64,000 nucleotides of DNA from Erwinia sp. E602 (lineage in GTDB: Bacteria; Pseudomonadota; Gammaproteobacteria; Enterobacterales; Enterobacteriaceae), in assembly GCF_018141005.1 (NCBI RefSeq), contig NZ_CP046582.1:4402001-4466000 (forward strand), given 5' to 3'. The notes beneath the pieces are model-generated. The model was not told the origin of the DNA. It searched no databases and saw nothing but the letters and a program-made list of their open reading frames with translations. The position numbers were made by a program, and so were the translations under genes. This document shows, piece after piece, positions 44,031-53,443 of this stretch (position 1 is its first letter; each line of letters starts with the position of its first letter).

Positions 44031-44064
44031 AAAAAAAAGAGCCTCCTTGCGGAGGCTCTTTTTT
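44031..44064 (+). terminator. Bidirectional-looking terminator after qorA
   Basis: GAGCCTCC and GGAGGCTC form an 8-bp stem with a TTGC loop, flanked by eight A on the left and six T on the right. It can terminate both strands. Confidence 0.92.
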
Positions 44065-44256
44065 GTTTCTTATTTTATTTTTTGTTTTCGCACTGGTTGT
44101 AGGGTCAGCGGCGATGAAGTCGTTTTGATTCAGTGCAGGCATCCTGACAGAAACAGGATGTAAAAAATATGTTTTATTGCCGATCGCGTCCGCCAATGTG
44201 CCACGATGTGATCCACTCCGCATTAGCTAAGCCCGCACCGCCAGGCCGGGTTGATT

Positions 44257-44490
44257 TCAGCGTAAGAAACGGTCACGCCGCGCCGAATCGGGTTTGAAAA
44301 AGGTGCGGTACAGCCAGACGGCGGCCAGCGCCAGCAGCAGCCACGGCAGCAGTTTGATCACCATGGCAAACAGCCCGCCGACAAACATCACCAGCGTCGC
44401 CACCGCCAGCGCCGCCAGGATGCCCAGCAGCGAAATACCGGTCAGCAACAGCATCATAAAAAAGCCAATGACAAACAGGATCTCCAGCAT
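44257..44490 (-). CDS. pspG: Phage shock protein G
   Basis: A 77-residue inner-membrane protein, MLEILFVIGFFMMLLLTGIS, with three hydrophobic stretches and a basic tail. It matches E. coli PspG (MLELLFVIGFFVMLMVTG, IKLLPWLLL). PspG is an effector of the phage shock response that protects the proton-motive force. The start at 44490 is set by this homology. A sigma-54 promoter 38-53 bp upstream agrees with the known PspF/sigma-54 control. The gene lies downstream of dusA on the same strand, as in E. coli. Confidence 0.93.
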   Translation of the reverse strand: MLEILFVIGFFMMLLLTGISLLGILAALAVATLVMFVGGLFAMVIKLLPWLLLALAAVWLYRTFFKPDSARRDRFLR

Positions 44491-44527
44491 GTTGCTCTCC
44501 ACAGAAACAGGGGGTATAGCGGGATAT

Positions 44528-44543
44528 TACAAGAAGCGTGCCA
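44528..44543 (-). promoter_or_regulatory. Sigma-54 promoter of pspG
   Basis: On the minus strand TGGCACGCTTCTTGTA carries the -24 element TGGCACG and the -12 element TTGT with the required spacing (consensus TGGCACG-N4-TTGCW, one mismatch). It is 38 bp before the pspG ATG. Confidence 0.82.
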
Positions 44544-44645
44544 GGTTGGGGGAATGCGTAACTAACTGAATTCTCTGGGCAGGGATGACCAGGACAGCGG
44601 TTGCCCTGGTCAATTTAACGAAGGTGTGGTCAAAAAATCAGGCGA

Positions 44646-45644
44646 TTACTCAACGTCCGCCGGCACGCGGTCAGCCACCAGCGCGAGGGCTTTCTCCACC
44701 ACGTCGACGCCGGCGCCGGGCTTGTGCGCGTTCTCACTCAGGTAACGACGCCACTGGCGCGCGCCGGGAATGCCCTGGAACAGGCCAAGCATATGCCGCG
44801 TTACGTGGCCGAGGTAAGTGCCCTGCGACAGCTCCTGTTCGATGTAAGGGTACATGGCGCGCACCACGGCGATCGGATCCGCCGCCGGCCCGTCGCAGCC
44901 AAACAGTTCGCGATCCACCTGCGCCAGCAGGATCGGGTTCTGGTAGGCTTCGCGCCCCATCATCACCCCGTCCAGATGCTGCAGATGGGTTTTCGCTTCT
45001 TCCAGCGTCTTCACGCCGCCGTTAATCGCCAGCGTCAGCTGCGGGAAGTCGCGCTTCAGCTGATACACGCGCGGGTAGTCCAGCGGCGGGATTTCGCGGT
45101 TCTCTTTCGGGCTGAGGCCGGAGAGCCAGGCCTTGCGGGCGTGGATGATAAAGGTGTCGCAGCCGCCCTGCTCCGCCACCGTGCGGATAAAGTCACAGAG
45201 GAATTCGTAGCTGTCCTGCTCGTCGATGCCAATACGTGTTTTCACCGTCACCGGGATCGACACCACGTCGCGCATCGCCCTGATGCCGTCGGCCACCAGC
45301 TGCGCTTCGCCCATCAGGCAGGCACCAAAGCGACCGTTCTGCACGCGATCGGAGGGGCAACCAACGTTGAGGTTGACCTCGTTATAGCCGCGCTGTTCGG
45401 CCAGCTTCGCACACTGTGCCAGCGCCGCCGGATCGCTGCCGCCGAGCTGCAGCGCGATCGGCTGCTCTTCCGGGCTGAAGGCCAGATAGTCGCCCTTGCC
45501 GTGAATAATTGCACCGGTGGTAACCATCTCGGTGTAGAGCAGCGTCTGGCGGGTCAGCTGGCGGTGGAAGTAACGGCAGTGACGGTCGGTCCAGTCAAGC
45601 ATCGGGGCAATCGAAAAGCGGTGTGCAGGGAATTTTTCAGTCAT
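44646..45644 (-). CDS. dusA: tRNA-dihydrouridine(20/20a) synthase
   Basis: A 332-residue FMN enzyme that reduces U20/U20a in the D-loop of tRNAs with NADPH. The barrel starts [18 protein letters not shown]. The catalytic Cys is in [24 protein letters not shown]/tRNA contacts in [17 protein letters not shown] and IIHARKAWL, and [12 protein letters not shown] closes the barrel. The ATG at 45644 ([10 protein letters not shown]) is preferred; the open frame upstream is not family-like. It is divergent from zur, with 194 bp between. Confidence 0.95.
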   Translation of the reverse strand: MTEKFPAHRFSIAPMLDWTDRHCRYFHRQLTRQTLLYTEMVTTGAIIHGKGDYLAFSPEEQPIALQLGGSDPAALAQCAKLAEQRGYNEVNLNVGCPSDRVQNGRFGACLMGEAQLVADGIRAMRDVVSIPVTVKTRIGIDEQDSYEFLCDFIRTVAEQGGCDTFIIHARKAWLSGLSPKENREIPPLDYPRVYQLKRDFPQLTLAINGGVKTLEEAKTHLQHLDGVMMGREAYQNPILLAQVDRELFGCDGPAADPIAVVRAMYPYIEQELSQGTYLGHVTRHMLGLFQGIPGARQWRRYLSENAHKPGAGVDVVEKALALVADRVPADVE

Positions 45645-45838
45645 GAAACGCGCAAACTCTGTAGCAAAAGGGGTGACGATATTGTGCGCAATGATAGCAC
45701 GCTGGTGGACAGGGATATAGCGTTCAGGCGCGGTTTGCCCGCCACGCCAGGCGGACGGTGGCAGCAGCGGTATGCAAACTCGGCGTTTTAGCACAGACGT
45801 GATAAAATAACGTTTCAGTCTGGCCTGAGGAGGGAATA

Positions 45839-46354
45839 ATGAACACCACGACTACAGAAAATATCCTGACGCAGGCGGAAGTCATTTGTCAGCAGCGCAG
45901 CGTGCGCCTGACGCCACAGCGGCTGGAAGTGCTGCGCCTGATGAGCGTGCAGAACGGCGCGATCAGCGCCTACGATCTGCTGGACCTGCTGCGCGAGTCC
46001 GAGCCGCAGGCCAAGCCACCGACCGTCTATCGCGCGCTGGATTTCCTGCTGGAACAAGGCTTTATTCACCGCGTAGAGTCAACCAACAGTTACGTAGTCT
46101 GCCACCATTTCGAAGAGCACTCCCACACGTCGGCGATGCTGATTTGCGATCGCTGTGGGTCGGTGAGCGAACAACATGCCGACGGCGTTGAGGCGATCCT
46201 GACATCGCTGGCGCTGAAAACCGGCTTCACGCTGGGCCACAGCGTGATTGAAGCGCATGGCTTCTGCTCGGGCTGCGCGGAGATTGAAACCTGCTCTCAC
46301 CATGAGGCCTGCGATCACGATCACAGCGCACCGGCGAAAAAACGCGGACGTTGA
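45839..46354 (+). CDS. zur: Zinc uptake regulator Zur
   Basis: A 171-residue Fur-family repressor of zinc uptake genes. The winged HTH covers about 20-85 ([20 protein letters not shown], then [20 protein letters not shown]). The structural zinc Cys pairs are CDRCGS and CSGC. The sensing region has [10 protein letters not shown], and the C-terminus is rich in His/Cys/Asp ([11 protein letters not shown]). The start has GAGGAGGG upstream. The gene keeps its E. coli neighbour yjbJ, facing the opposite direction. Confidence 0.95.
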   Translation: MNTTTTENILTQAEVICQQRSVRLTPQRLEVLRLMSVQNGAISAYDLLDLLRESEPQAKPPTVYRALDFLLEQGFIHRVESTNSYVVCHHFEEHSHTSAMLICDRCGSVSEQHADGVEAILTSLALKTGFTLGHSVIEAHGFCSGCAEIETCSHHEACDHDHSAPAKKRGR

Positions 46355-46591
46355 GTTCAGTGCTCCTGCATGCCGGGTGCGGATGCGATCGCTGACAGGG
46401 TTACCTGTAGGATAAACGGGATATTTCTGCAGGCAGGTCTGTTGAAGAGAAAACGGGGTTAATGGCGACAGAGCTGTAGCCAGTACAGTAACGGGTCACT
46501 ACTCAGTGAGTCAGGGGATCTGTTACGGGGTTGGTGAGAGTTGGCACGATCCTTGTGCCTGGGGTAGGAGCCCAATTCTCAGAGGCAGAGA

Positions 46592-46801
46592 TTACCAGCG
46601 GTGATCGTTGCGGGTTTCCCAGTCCTTCAGTTCTTTTTCGGCCTGATCTTTCTGGTAGCCGTAACGTTCCTGAATTTTTCCGACCAGCTGATCGCGTTTA
46701 CCTTCCACGACCGTCAGGTCGTCGTCGGTCAGCTTGCCCCACTGTTCTTTCACTTTACCTTTGAACTGCTTCCAGTTACCGCTCGCTTCGTCTTTATTCA
46801 T
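46592..46801 (-). CDS. yjbJ: CsbD-family stress protein YjbJ
   Basis: A 69-residue hydrophilic protein almost identical to E. coli YjbJ: NKDEASGNWKQFKGKVKEQW, then VEGKRDQLVGKIQERYGYQK and WETRN. It is abundant in stationary phase in E. coli, with no known molecular function. The start at 46801 follows GGGAG; an ATG directly before it (46804) is possible. In E. coli dinF lies directly upstream; here only a scar of dinF remains. Confidence 0.93.
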   Translation of the reverse strand: MNKDEASGNWKQFKGKVKEQWGKLTDDDLTVVEGKRDQLVGKIQERYGYQKDQAEKELKDWETRNDHRW

Positions 46802-47047
46802 CATATAACTCCCTCAGCTTAGGTTTAGAACAGCCTTTAGCGTATTCGTCTTGTAAGTGCGCCTGATTACCAGATAAAAATCTGGATTAGCGCTGAACAC
46901 AGAGTTAATTATAGTAGAAACGCGCGGATATGCGCTGAGTGGACGATTAAAAGATAAAATCGGCTCTCCTGCAGGCAGAAAACCGATAAAAGTGAATGTA
47001 AATCAGAGACTAAGACTGGGCATCACGTAAGTAACTAAATATTTCCA
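46802..47047. other. Upstream region of yjbJ
   Basis: About 245 bp, AT-rich between 46840 and 47045, presumably the yjbJ promoter region. No gene is seen. Confidence 0.4.
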
Positions 47048-47166
47048 TTATCGTTCAGCGCTGAACCAGGTGCCCCGCCGCCAGTGACGCCGCCAGATCG
47101 CCCACAGCGCCAGCCGCCAGCCGCCAGCCGCCAGAGCTGCTTATCGGCAACGGAAAGTAGTTTCAT
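47048..47166 (-). pseudogene. dinF: dinF deletion scar (MATE-family efflux gene)
   Basis: On the minus strand the ATG at 47166 opens MKLLSVADKQLWRLA, which matches the start of DinF (S-D-K-A-L-W-R-L-A in E. coli). In another frame the same 119 bp ends LALWAIWRRHWRRGTWFSAE, R, stop (47048), matching the DinF C-terminus (A-I-W-R-R-H-W-R-N-G-T-W-F). Everything between, about 420 codons, is gone. The junction is a GGCTGGC repeat (about 47111-47135), so slippage or recombination between short repeats is the likely cause. The position between lexA and yjbJ is exactly that of dinF in E. coli. Confidence 0.85.
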
Positions 47167-47445
47167 ATTGGAGCGGTATCCTTGCCTGTGCGGAACCTGT
47201 ATCTGGAACTTCACCTGTCACTGCCTGTCGACCTCTGACGGGCTGGACGCGTTCGCCGGGTCACAGGCATCGATCGGTCAGGGCTATATATCAGCACGTC
47301 AGCACGTCAGCACAAAGGATATGATCGGTAAGATTGCTGATTCAGGCAGGCTGTCATGCAGCAGGAAAGCGTGCGCAGGAATTCAAAGGGGAAATGCGCA
47401 GCGGCGGGGAGGAGGCCGCTGCGTGATGAGCCGTGGTGGGTCGCG
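47167..47445. other. lexA-dinF spacer with short tandem repeat
   Basis: 280 bp without a gene; in E. coli dinF follows lexA after a very short gap. CAGCACGT occurs two to three times in tandem at 47292-47312. A weak inversion near the lexA stop could end transcription. Nothing else is recognised. Confidence 0.4.
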
Positions 47446-48054
47446 CTACTGCCAGTTGCCGTTGCGGATCACGCCCACGGCCAGGCCTTCGATGGTGAGC
47501 GTCTGCTCACGCAGGTCGACCACGATCGGCTGGAAGTCCGGGTTTTCCGGCAGCAGCTGCACGGTGTTGCCCTGCTTCTTCAGACGTTTTACCGTCACTT
47601 CATCGTCGATACGCGCCACGACCACCTGGCCATTGCGCACGTCTTCGGTCTTGTGTACCGCCAGCAGGTCACCGTCGAGAATACCGATGTCGCGCATCGA
47701 CATACCGCTGACGCGCAGCAGGAAGTCCGCGCTCGGTTTGAACATTTCCGGGTCCACCTGATAGTGCCCTTCAATATGCTCTTCCGCCAGCAGCGGTTCA
47801 CCGGCTGCCACGCGGCCGATCAGCGGCAGGCCGTTGACCTCTTCCATCATCAGGCGAATGCCGCGCGAGGCGCCGGAGACGATCTCAATCACGCCTTTAC
47901 GCGCCAGCGCTTTCAGGTGCTCTTCGGCGGCATTGGGGGAACGGAAGCCGAGCTGCGAGGCAATTTCTGCCCGCGTCGGTGGCATACCGGTCTGGTTAAT
48001 ATGGTCGCGAATCAGGTCATAGACCTGCTGCTGCCGTGCCGTTAATGCTTTCAT
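47446..48054 (-). CDS. lexA: SOS repressor LexA
   Basis: A 202-residue repressor-protease, same length as E. coli LexA. The winged HTH starts [20 protein letters not shown]. The self-cleavage site is Ala84-Gly85 (VAAGEP), with the catalytic pair Ser119 (VSGMSM) and Lys156 (EVTVKRLKK). RecA filaments induce cleavage and relieve repression of SOS genes. Two LexA boxes overlap its own promoter. The start follows the G-rich ribosome-binding site CAGGGGGCGGG. Confidence 0.98.
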   Translation of the reverse strand: MKALTARQQQVYDLIRDHINQTGMPPTRAEIASQLGFRSPNAAEEHLKALARKGVIEIVSGASRGIRLMMEEVNGLPLIGRVAAGEPLLAEEHIEGHYQVDPEMFKPSADFLLRVSGMSMRDIGILDGDLLAVHKTEDVRNGQVVVARIDDEVTVKRLKKQGNTVQLLPENPDFQPIVVDLREQTLTIEGLAVGVIRNGNWQ

Positions 48055-48062
48055 CCCGCCCC

Positions 48063-48098
48063 CTGGTTGTTTATACAGTCGACTGTGAGTATATACAG
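48063..48098 (-). promoter_or_regulatory. Two LexA boxes of lexA
   Basis: CTGTATAAACAACCAG (complement of 48063-48078) and the perfect CTGTATATACTCACAG (complement of 48083-48098) are spaced 20 bp apart. This is the same double-operator arrangement as E. coli lexA. Confidence 0.93.
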
Positions 48099-48215
48099 CT
48101 ATTTCGCCCTTGGGAACCCAAACCCGCCCCGCTGGCGATCAATTTTGCATCAGAGGGGCGTTGCAGAGGTCAGCTGGCGCACTTTCGCCGCATGAAAGTG
48201 CCTTTTTTGGATAAC

Positions 48216-48584
48216 TCATTGCAGATTCGGCAGTAACAACATGGCCCAGACAGCGATTGCCAGTAAGATGCTCAGCAGGACGGCGGCGGAGCCCATATCT
48301 TTTGCGCGCCCGGCCAGCGGATGCATTTCACTGCCGATGCGGTCCACCACCGCCTCAATCGCGCTGTTGAGAACTTCGACGATAATCACCAGCACCACCG
48401 AACCGATCAGCAGTACGCGCGTGACGGCATCAACATCCAGCCAGCAGGCCACCGCCACCGCGATAATCGCCGCGATCGCTTCCTGGCGAAAGGCCGCTTC
48501 ATGCTGCCAGGCGGCGCGTAATCCTTGCCACGAATAACCGGCTGCTTTTACGATTCGTGTCAGGCCGGTGGCGTTATTTGCCAT
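48216..48584 (-). CDS. dgkA: Diacylglycerol kinase
   Basis: A 122-residue inner-membrane enzyme, equal in length to E. coli DgkA, that phosphorylates diacylglycerol released during membrane-derived oligosaccharide synthesis. It has three transmembrane helices and the signature [15 protein letters not shown] with catalytic and metal-binding Glu, followed by [15 protein letters not shown]. The start MANNATGL at 48584 fits the family. It is divergent from plsB, as in E. coli. Confidence 0.95.
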   Translation of the reverse strand: MANNATGLTRIVKAAGYSWQGLRAAWQHEAAFRQEAIAAIIAVAVACWLDVDAVTRVLLIGSVVLVIIVEVLNSAIEAVVDRIGSEMHPLAGRAKDMGSAAVLLSILLAIAVWAMLLLPNLQ

Positions 48585-48702
48585 AATCAGGGAACCCTTT
48601 GAGAAGTTTGACGTCGGAGACGGGTGTAGCACAATTTGCAACACCACAGATTCTGTTGGCGCTTTCTGGTATGCTTGCGGCGCTTTGCTAACAAGAGGCT
48701 TC

Positions 48703-51177
48703 ATGTTGTCTATGTCAGGTTGGCGTAATTTATATTATAACCTTTTGAATCTGCCAGTTAAATTTCTGGTAAAGAGTAAGGCAATTCCGGCCGAGCCGGT
48801 TGCTGAGCTCGGGCTCGATACGTCGCGCCCTATTATGTATGTGCTGCCTTATGATTCAAAGGCCGATCTCCTGGCGCTGCGTGAGCAGTGTCGCAAACAG
48901 GAGCTGCCGGATCCGCTGCAGCCGCTGGAGATCGATGGCACCCTGTTGCCGCGTTATGTGTTTATCCATGACGGCCCGCGCCTGTTCCCTTACTACGTGC
49001 CAAACCCGGATTCGGTCAAGCTGTTCCATGACTATCTGGACCTGCACCGCAGCCATCCTGACCTTGATGTGCAGATGGTGCCGGTGTCGGTGATGTTTGG
49101 CCGTGCGCCGGGACGCGAGGTGCAGGGCGAAAGCCAGCCGCATCTGCGGGTGCTGAACGGCATTCAAAAATTCTTTGCGGTGCTGTGGCTGGGGCGCGAC
49201 AGCTTCGTGCGCTTCTCGCCGATGGTCTCGCTGCGCCATATGGCCACCGAGCACGGCACGGATAAAACCATCGCTCAGAAGCTGGCCCGCGTGGCGCGTA
49301 TGCATTTCGCCCGCCAGCGCCTGGCGGCGATCGGCCCGCGTCTGCCGGTGCGTCAGGACCTGTTTAACAAGCTGCTGCAGTCGAAAGCCATCGCCAAGGC
49401 GGTGGAAGACGAGGCGCGCAGCAAGAAAATCTCCCATGAGAAGGCCCAGCAGAACGCCATCGAACTGATGGAAGAGGTGGCGGCCGACTTCTCCTATGAG
49501 GCGATCCGCCTGACCGACCGCATTATGGGCTGGACCTGGAGCAAGCTTTACCAGGGGATCAACGTCAACGGCGGTGAGCGCGTACGCCAGCTGGCGCAGG
49601 ACGGCCACGAGATCGTCTACGTGCCGTGCCACCGCAGCCATATGGATTACCTGCTGCTCTCCTACGTGCTCTATCACCAGGGGCTGGTGCCGCCGCATAT
49701 CGCGGCCGGAATTAACCTGAACTTCTGGCCGGCCGGGCCGATTTTCCGCCGGCTGGGGGCGTTCTTTATCCGTCGCACCTTTAAGGGCAATAAACTCTAC
49801 TCGACGGTATTCCGCGAATACCTCGGCGAGCTGTTTACCCGCGGCTATTCGGTGGAGTACTTCGTGGAGGGCGGACGCTCACGCACCGGCCGCCTGCTCG
49901 ATCCGAAAACCGGCACGCTGTCGATGACCATTCAGGCGATGCTGCGCGGCGGCAACCGGCCAATCACCCTGGTGCCGATCTATATTGGCTACGAGCACGT
50001 GATGGAAGTAGGTACCTACGCTAAAGAGCTGCGCGGCGCGACCAAAGAGAAAGAGGGCTTCCTGTCGATGGTGCGCGGGCTGCGTAAGCTGCGAAATCTC
50101 GGCCAGGGCTACGTCAACTTTGGCGAACCGCTGCCGCTGGTCGCGTATCTTAACCAGCAGGTGCCGGAGTGGCGCGAGGCGATTGACCCGATTGAGGCCC
50201 AGCGCCCGGCGTGGTTAACCCCGGCGGTGAACGATATTGCCCAGAAAGTGATGGTGCGCATCAACAACGCCGGGGCGGCGAACGCCATGAACCTGTGCGT
50301 GACCGCGCTGCTGGCTTCACGCCAGCGCTCGATGACCCGTGACCAGCTGACCGAACAGCTCGGCTGCTACGTCGAACTGCTGCGCAACGTGCCCTATTCG
50401 CCGGATGCCACCGTGCCGGATATGACGCCGGAAGCGCTGCTGGAACACGCGCTGAGCATGAATAAGTTTGAGCTGGAGCAGGACAGCATCGGTGAGATCG
50501 TGATTCTGCCGCGCGAGCAGGCGGTGCTGATGACCTACTACCGCAACAACATTCATCATATGCTGGTGCTGCCGTCGCTGATTGCCGCGGTCCTGATGCA
50601 GCACCGCGAGCTGAGCCGTGATGAGCTGCTGCGCCAGGTCAGCGTGATCTACCCGATGCTGAAAAGCGAGCTGTTCCTGCGCTGGGATGCCGCAGAGCTG
50701 CCGCAGGTGATTGAGCCGCTGGTGGCCGAGATGGCGCGTCAGGGCCTGCTGCTGGTGGAAGACCAGCATCTGCGCCTGAACCCGCCGCGTTTCCGCACCC
50801 TTCAGCTGCTGGCCGCCGGCGTACGCGAAACCCTGCAGCGTTATGCCATTACCTTCTCGATCCTCAGCGCGAACCCGGCGATTAACCGCGGCACGCTGGA
50901 GAAAGAGAGCCGCACCATGGCCCAGCGCCTGTCGGTGCTGCACGGCATTAACGCGCCGGAGTTCTTCGACAAGGCGGTGTTCACCTCGCTGGTGCTGACG
51001 CTGCGTGATGAAGGCTACATCAGCGATTCCGGTGATGCCCAGGTTGAACGGACCCAGCGCGTTTACCAGCTGCTGGCGGAGCTGATCACCCAGGACGTGC
51101 GGATGACGATTGAAAGTGCTGTGGCACCGGAGCCCTCCGCCGCTGCCGTGACGGAGAGCGCGATCGCGCCGGAGTAA
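48703..51177 (+). CDS. plsB: Glycerol-3-phosphate acyltransferase
   Basis: An 824-residue inner-membrane-associated enzyme (807 in E. coli) that acylates glycerol 3-phosphate at position 1, the first step of phospholipid synthesis. Catalytic blocks are all present: block [14 protein letters not shown] (HX4D), block [18 protein letters not shown], block [17 protein letters not shown] and block [24 protein letters not shown] 48703 is chosen; ATG 48712 is also possible. The C-terminus carries a low-complexity tail with the repeat VTESAIAPE; the same repeat continues in frame after the stop codon, suggesting the tail was once longer. Confidence 0.96.
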   Translation: MLSMSGWRNLYYNLLNLPVKFLVKSKAIPAEPVAELGLDTSRPIMYVLPYDSKADLLALREQCRKQELPDPLQPLEIDGTLLPRYVFIHDGPRLFPYYVPNPDSVKLFHDYLDLHRSHPDLDVQMVPVSVMFGRAPGREVQGESQPHLRVLNGIQKFFAVLWLGRDSFVRFSPMVSLRHMATEHGTDKTIAQKLARVARMHFARQRLAAIGPRLPVRQDLFNKLLQSKAIAKAVEDEARSKKISHEKAQQNAIELMEEVAADFSYEAIRLTDRIMGWTWSKLYQGINVNGGERVRQLAQDGHEIVYVPCHRSHMDYLLLSYVLYHQGLVPPHIAAGINLNFWPAGPIFRRLGAFFIRRTFKGNKLYSTVFREYLGELFTRGYSVEYFVEGGRSRTGRLLDPKTGTLSMTIQAMLRGGNRPITLVPIYIGYEHVMEVGTYAKELRGATKEKEGFLSMVRGLRKLRNLGQGYVNFGEPLPLVAYLNQQVPEWREAIDPIEAQRPAWLTPAVNDIAQKVMVRINNAGAANAMNLCVTALLASRQRSMTRDQLTEQLGCYVELLRNVPYSPDATVPDMTPEALLEHALSMNKFELEQDSIGEIVILPREQAVLMTYYRNNIHHMLVLPSLIAAVLMQHRELSRDELLRQVSVIYPMLKSELFLRWDAAELPQVIEPLVAEMARQGLLLVEDQHLRLNPPRFRTLQLLAAGVRETLQRYAITFSILSANPAINRGTLEKESRTMAQRLSVLHGINAPEFFDKAVFTSLVLTLRDEGYISDSGDAQVERTQRVYQLLAELITQDVRMTIESAVAPEPSAAAVTESAIAPE

Positions 51178-51298
51178 TACGGTGACGCGGTGACGGAGAG
51201 TGCGGTTGCCCCGGAGTCATGGGGCAACGCCCTGACCACCAGCCACGCCCGCGGTAAAAATCAGTTAAACGGCAACCCGGTGTTGCCTGCAACGAAAA

Positions 51299-51370
51299 GG
51301 CCGGTCGCACTGAGCCAGTAAAGAGGGGAAGCCCCATGATTTACTGCGCCAGCGCGACCGGCCTTTTTTT
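51299..51370. terminator. Long bidirectional terminator between plsB and ubiA
   Basis: GGCCGGTCGC (51299-51308) and GCGACCGGCC (51354-51363) form the outer stem, with inner stems CAGTAAA / TTTACTG and GGGG / CCCC. Seven T follow on the right and four A precede on the left, so transcription can stop in both directions between these convergent genes. Confidence 0.88.
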
Positions 51371-51427
51371 CGCCTGTCCCGACGGTAGCCTGATGATGCT
51401 AAGGCTCGCCACCGGCGCAGAGCGCGG

Positions 51428-52276
51428 CTACCAGAGGCTGATAGCGATGCCGGCAAACAGCACCATACCGACGTAGTTGTTATTCAGGAACGCCCTGAAA
51501 CAGGCGTCGCGATCGCGTCCTGCCACCTGCCTCTGCTGGTGTATAAACAGCCCGGCCGCCAGCAGCATGGACCACCAGAACGCCCCGCCCAGCCCGCTCA
51601 GCCAGCCGACCAGCGCCATCAGCGCCAGCGTTGCCAGCTGCAGCAGTCCGACGATTAGCTTATCGAAGCGGCCAAACAGGATCGCCGTCGACTTGACGCC
51701 AATCTTCAGGTCGTCGTCGCGATCGACCATCGCGTACAGGGTGTCGTAAGCCACCGTCCAGCAGACGTTAGCAAAAAACAGCAGCCAGCAGACCAGCGGC
51801 ACGCTCTCGCTGACCGCCGCCCAGCCCATCGGGATCGCCCAGCCAAACGCCGCGCCCAGCACCACCTGCGGCAGGTGGGTGTGACGCTTCATAAACGGGT
51901 ACATCCACGCCAGCGTCAGGCCGCCGAACGACAGCAGGATAGTCATGCGGTTCATGGTCAGCACCAGCGCGAAGGAGACCAGCACCAGCCCGGCAAACAG
52001 CAGTTTGGCCTCACGGCTGGTGACCGCCCCGCTCGGCAGCGGGCGCAGCCGGGTGCGTTTGACGTGGCCGTCGATTTTGCGGTCGGCGAAGTCGTTAATC
52101 ACGCAGCCGGCAGCGCGCATGGTAATTACCCCCAGCGTAAACACCAGCAGCACGTTCAGCGGCGGCACGCCGTCCGCCGCCAGCCACAGCGCCCACAGCG
52201 TCGGCCACAGCAGTAGCACCGTGCCGATCGGCTTATCGATGCGCATCAGGCGGCAGTACGCCGCTAATTTACTCAT
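51428..52276 (-). CDS. ubiA: 4-hydroxybenzoate octaprenyltransferase
   Basis: A 282-residue inner-membrane prenyltransferase that attaches the polyprenyl tail to 4-hydroxybenzoate in ubiquinone synthesis. The two Asp-rich motifs are present: [20 protein letters not shown] and [20 protein letters not shown]. The N-terminus [20 protein letters not shown] is typical. The start MSKLAAYC at 52276 fits the family. It lies 19 bp after ubiC, and the two form the conserved ubiCA operon. Confidence 0.96.
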   Translation of the reverse strand: MSKLAAYCRLMRIDKPIGTVLLLWPTLWALWLAADGVPPLNVLLVFTLGVITMRAAGCVINDFADRKIDGHVKRTRLRPLPSGAVTSREAKLLFAGLVLVSFALVLTMNRMTILLSFGGLTLAWMYPFMKRHTHLPQVVLGAAFGWAIPMGWAAVSESVPLVCWLLFFANVCWTVAYDTLYAMVDRDDDLKIGVKSTAILFGRFDKLIVGLLQLATLALMALVGWLSGLGGAFWWSMLLAAGLFIHQQRQVAGRDRDACFRAFLNNNYVGMVLFAGIAISLW

Positions 52277-52295
52277 TGGCAGACTTCTCTCCACG

Positions 52296-52823
52296 TCAGG
52301 ATCTCTGCTCTGGCGCCAGGCTGGCATACAGCGGCGAAGCGGGTAAAAACAGTTCGGTCAGCAGCAGCGGCTTGCCCGTGAGGCGCAGGCGCGAGCGCCG
52401 TGCCCACAGCGCGCCGTGGTGGCCGACGTCAATAAAATCGCGGGTCAGGGTTGAGCTGGCAAACAGATAGCGCCCCAGCGGCACGCTGCCCAGCTGCTGC
52501 AGCTTCTGCTCCGGCCCGACCAGCGTTGACTCCGGCACCAGCGTGCGCGCCACCAGCCAGGGTACGCCGTCGCCGCACAGCTCAATTTCACGCAGCCAGT
52601 AGCGCGGCTCGTCAGGCAACAGCGCTGACTCTTCCGGCCAGGCGTCTCCGCCGACAAAGCCTTCGCGCAGCACGTTGACCGTCACCTCACCGCAGTAGCG
52701 TTCAAAACGCCGGGTCATTGAGTCAACTTCCATCAGCCAGTCAAGCAGGGGGGCGGTCAGCAGGGGTGAGGATTCGGGCAGCCAGTCGATCGCGCGCAAC
52801 GGCGACAGCGCGTTCTCAGCCAT
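52296..52823 (-). CDS. ubiC: Chorismate pyruvate-lyase
   Basis: A 175-residue soluble enzyme that removes pyruvate from chorismate to give 4-hydroxybenzoate, the first step of ubiquinone synthesis. Conserved parts are [40 protein letters not shown] and the active-site region [19 protein letters not shown], including the Arg that binds the carboxylate and the C-terminal Glu ([14 protein letters not shown]). It is the first gene of ubiCA, directly after the psiE terminator. Confidence 0.95.
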   Translation of the reverse strand: MAENALSPLRAIDWLPESSPLLTAPLLDWLMEVDSMTRRFERYCGEVTVNVLREGFVGGDAWPEESALLPDEPRYWLREIELCGDGVPWLVARTLVPESTLVGPEQKLQQLGSVPLGRYLFASSTLTRDFIDVGHHGALWARRSRLRLTGKPLLLTELFLPASPLYASLAPEQRS

Positions 52824-52837
52824 AACACTTCTCCGTA

Positions 52838-52867
52838 AAAATGGGGTACCCGAGTGTACCCCATTTT
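52838..52867 (-). terminator. Terminator of psiE (bidirectional shape)
   Basis: AAAATGGGGTAC and GTACCCCATTTT form a perfect 12-bp stem with a 6-nt loop. T-runs lie on both sides. It lies 1 bp after the psiE stop and 15 bp before the ubiC ATG, so it separates the two genes. Confidence 0.88.
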
Positions 52868-52868
52868 C

Positions 52869-53285
52869 TTACTCGCGTTTCAGGCGGTTACTGTTCGCCA
52901 GCCACAGAGTGCACACCAGGATAAGAATGGCGAAGGTGTAGGCCAGCGTATCCAGCGGATTTTTATGGTCGACGATAATCAGGCGGATAATCGCCGTGAT
53001 GCCGATATAGACGAAGTAGCGTAGCGGGAAGTGGTAGCCCGACTGGAAGTATTTGACGATCAACGCGATAAATTCAAAGTAGAGAAAATAGATCACGATG
53101 CCTTCAATCAGCAGGTAAGACGAGGTCTGCTCGCCGGTGTTCAGCAGCACGTTGGCCAGGTGGATGGTCTCTTTACCGAGAAAAATCACCAGGATCACGG
53201 CCAGCGCAATCAGGCCGGCGTTCAGCACCATCTGCAGGGCAAAAGCCAGCCGGGTGGCCGGGGTGTTATGGGCGGGGGGAGTCAT
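52869..53285 (-). CDS. psiE: Phosphate-starvation-inducible protein PsiE
   Basis: A 138-residue inner-membrane protein with four hydrophobic helices. [39 protein letters not shown] and [20 protein letters not shown] match E. coli PsiE. Function is unknown. In E. coli it is raised by PhoB and lowered by CRP; a perfect CRP site lies 62 bp upstream here, but I do not see a convincing Pho box. The gene lies between ubiC and yjbH, both on the same strand. Confidence 0.93.
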   Translation of the reverse strand: MTPPAHNTPATRLAFALQMVLNAGLIALAVILVIFLGKETIHLANVLLNTGEQTSSYLLIEGIVIYFLYFEFIALIVKYFQSGYHFPLRYFVYIGITAIIRLIIVDHKNPLDTLAYTFAILILVCTLWLANSNRLKRE

Positions 53286-53346
53286 GGGTCATACCTCAAC
53301 GTCATTGTTATCTGGCGGGAAAACCGCTGCTGATACTATGCTTGAG

Positions 53347-53362
53347 TGTGACGCAGATCACA
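53347..53362 (-). promoter_or_regulatory. CRP binding site upstream of psiE
   Basis: TGTGACGCAGATCACA is a perfect match to TGTGA-N6-TCACA. CRP control of psiE is known in E. coli. Confidence 0.8.
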
Positions 53363-53396
53363 AGACACCCCGCCGGATGCGGGGCAATAGCGGGGT

Positions 53397-53437
53397 CAGC
53401 GCCGGCCCGTACGGCTAACCGTGGCGGGCCGGCGCTG
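53397..53437 (-). terminator. Strong hairpin downstream of yjbH
   Basis: CAGCGCCGGCCCG (53397-53409) pairs perfectly with CGGGCCGGCGCTG (53425-53437), with an inner ACGG / CCGT stem. It begins 6 bp after the yjbH stop codon. No U-run follows. Confidence 0.65.
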
Positions 53438-53443
53438 GCAGGA

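Noticed and set aside
47281..47320. CAGCACGT repeats as an operator for lexA or dinF
   Set aside because: It is a simple short tandem repeat downstream of lexA without a palindrome; probably slippage.
53286..53345. Pho box for psiE
   Set aside because: No pair of CTGTCAT-like repeats with the right spacing could be seen, although PhoB control is known in E. coli.
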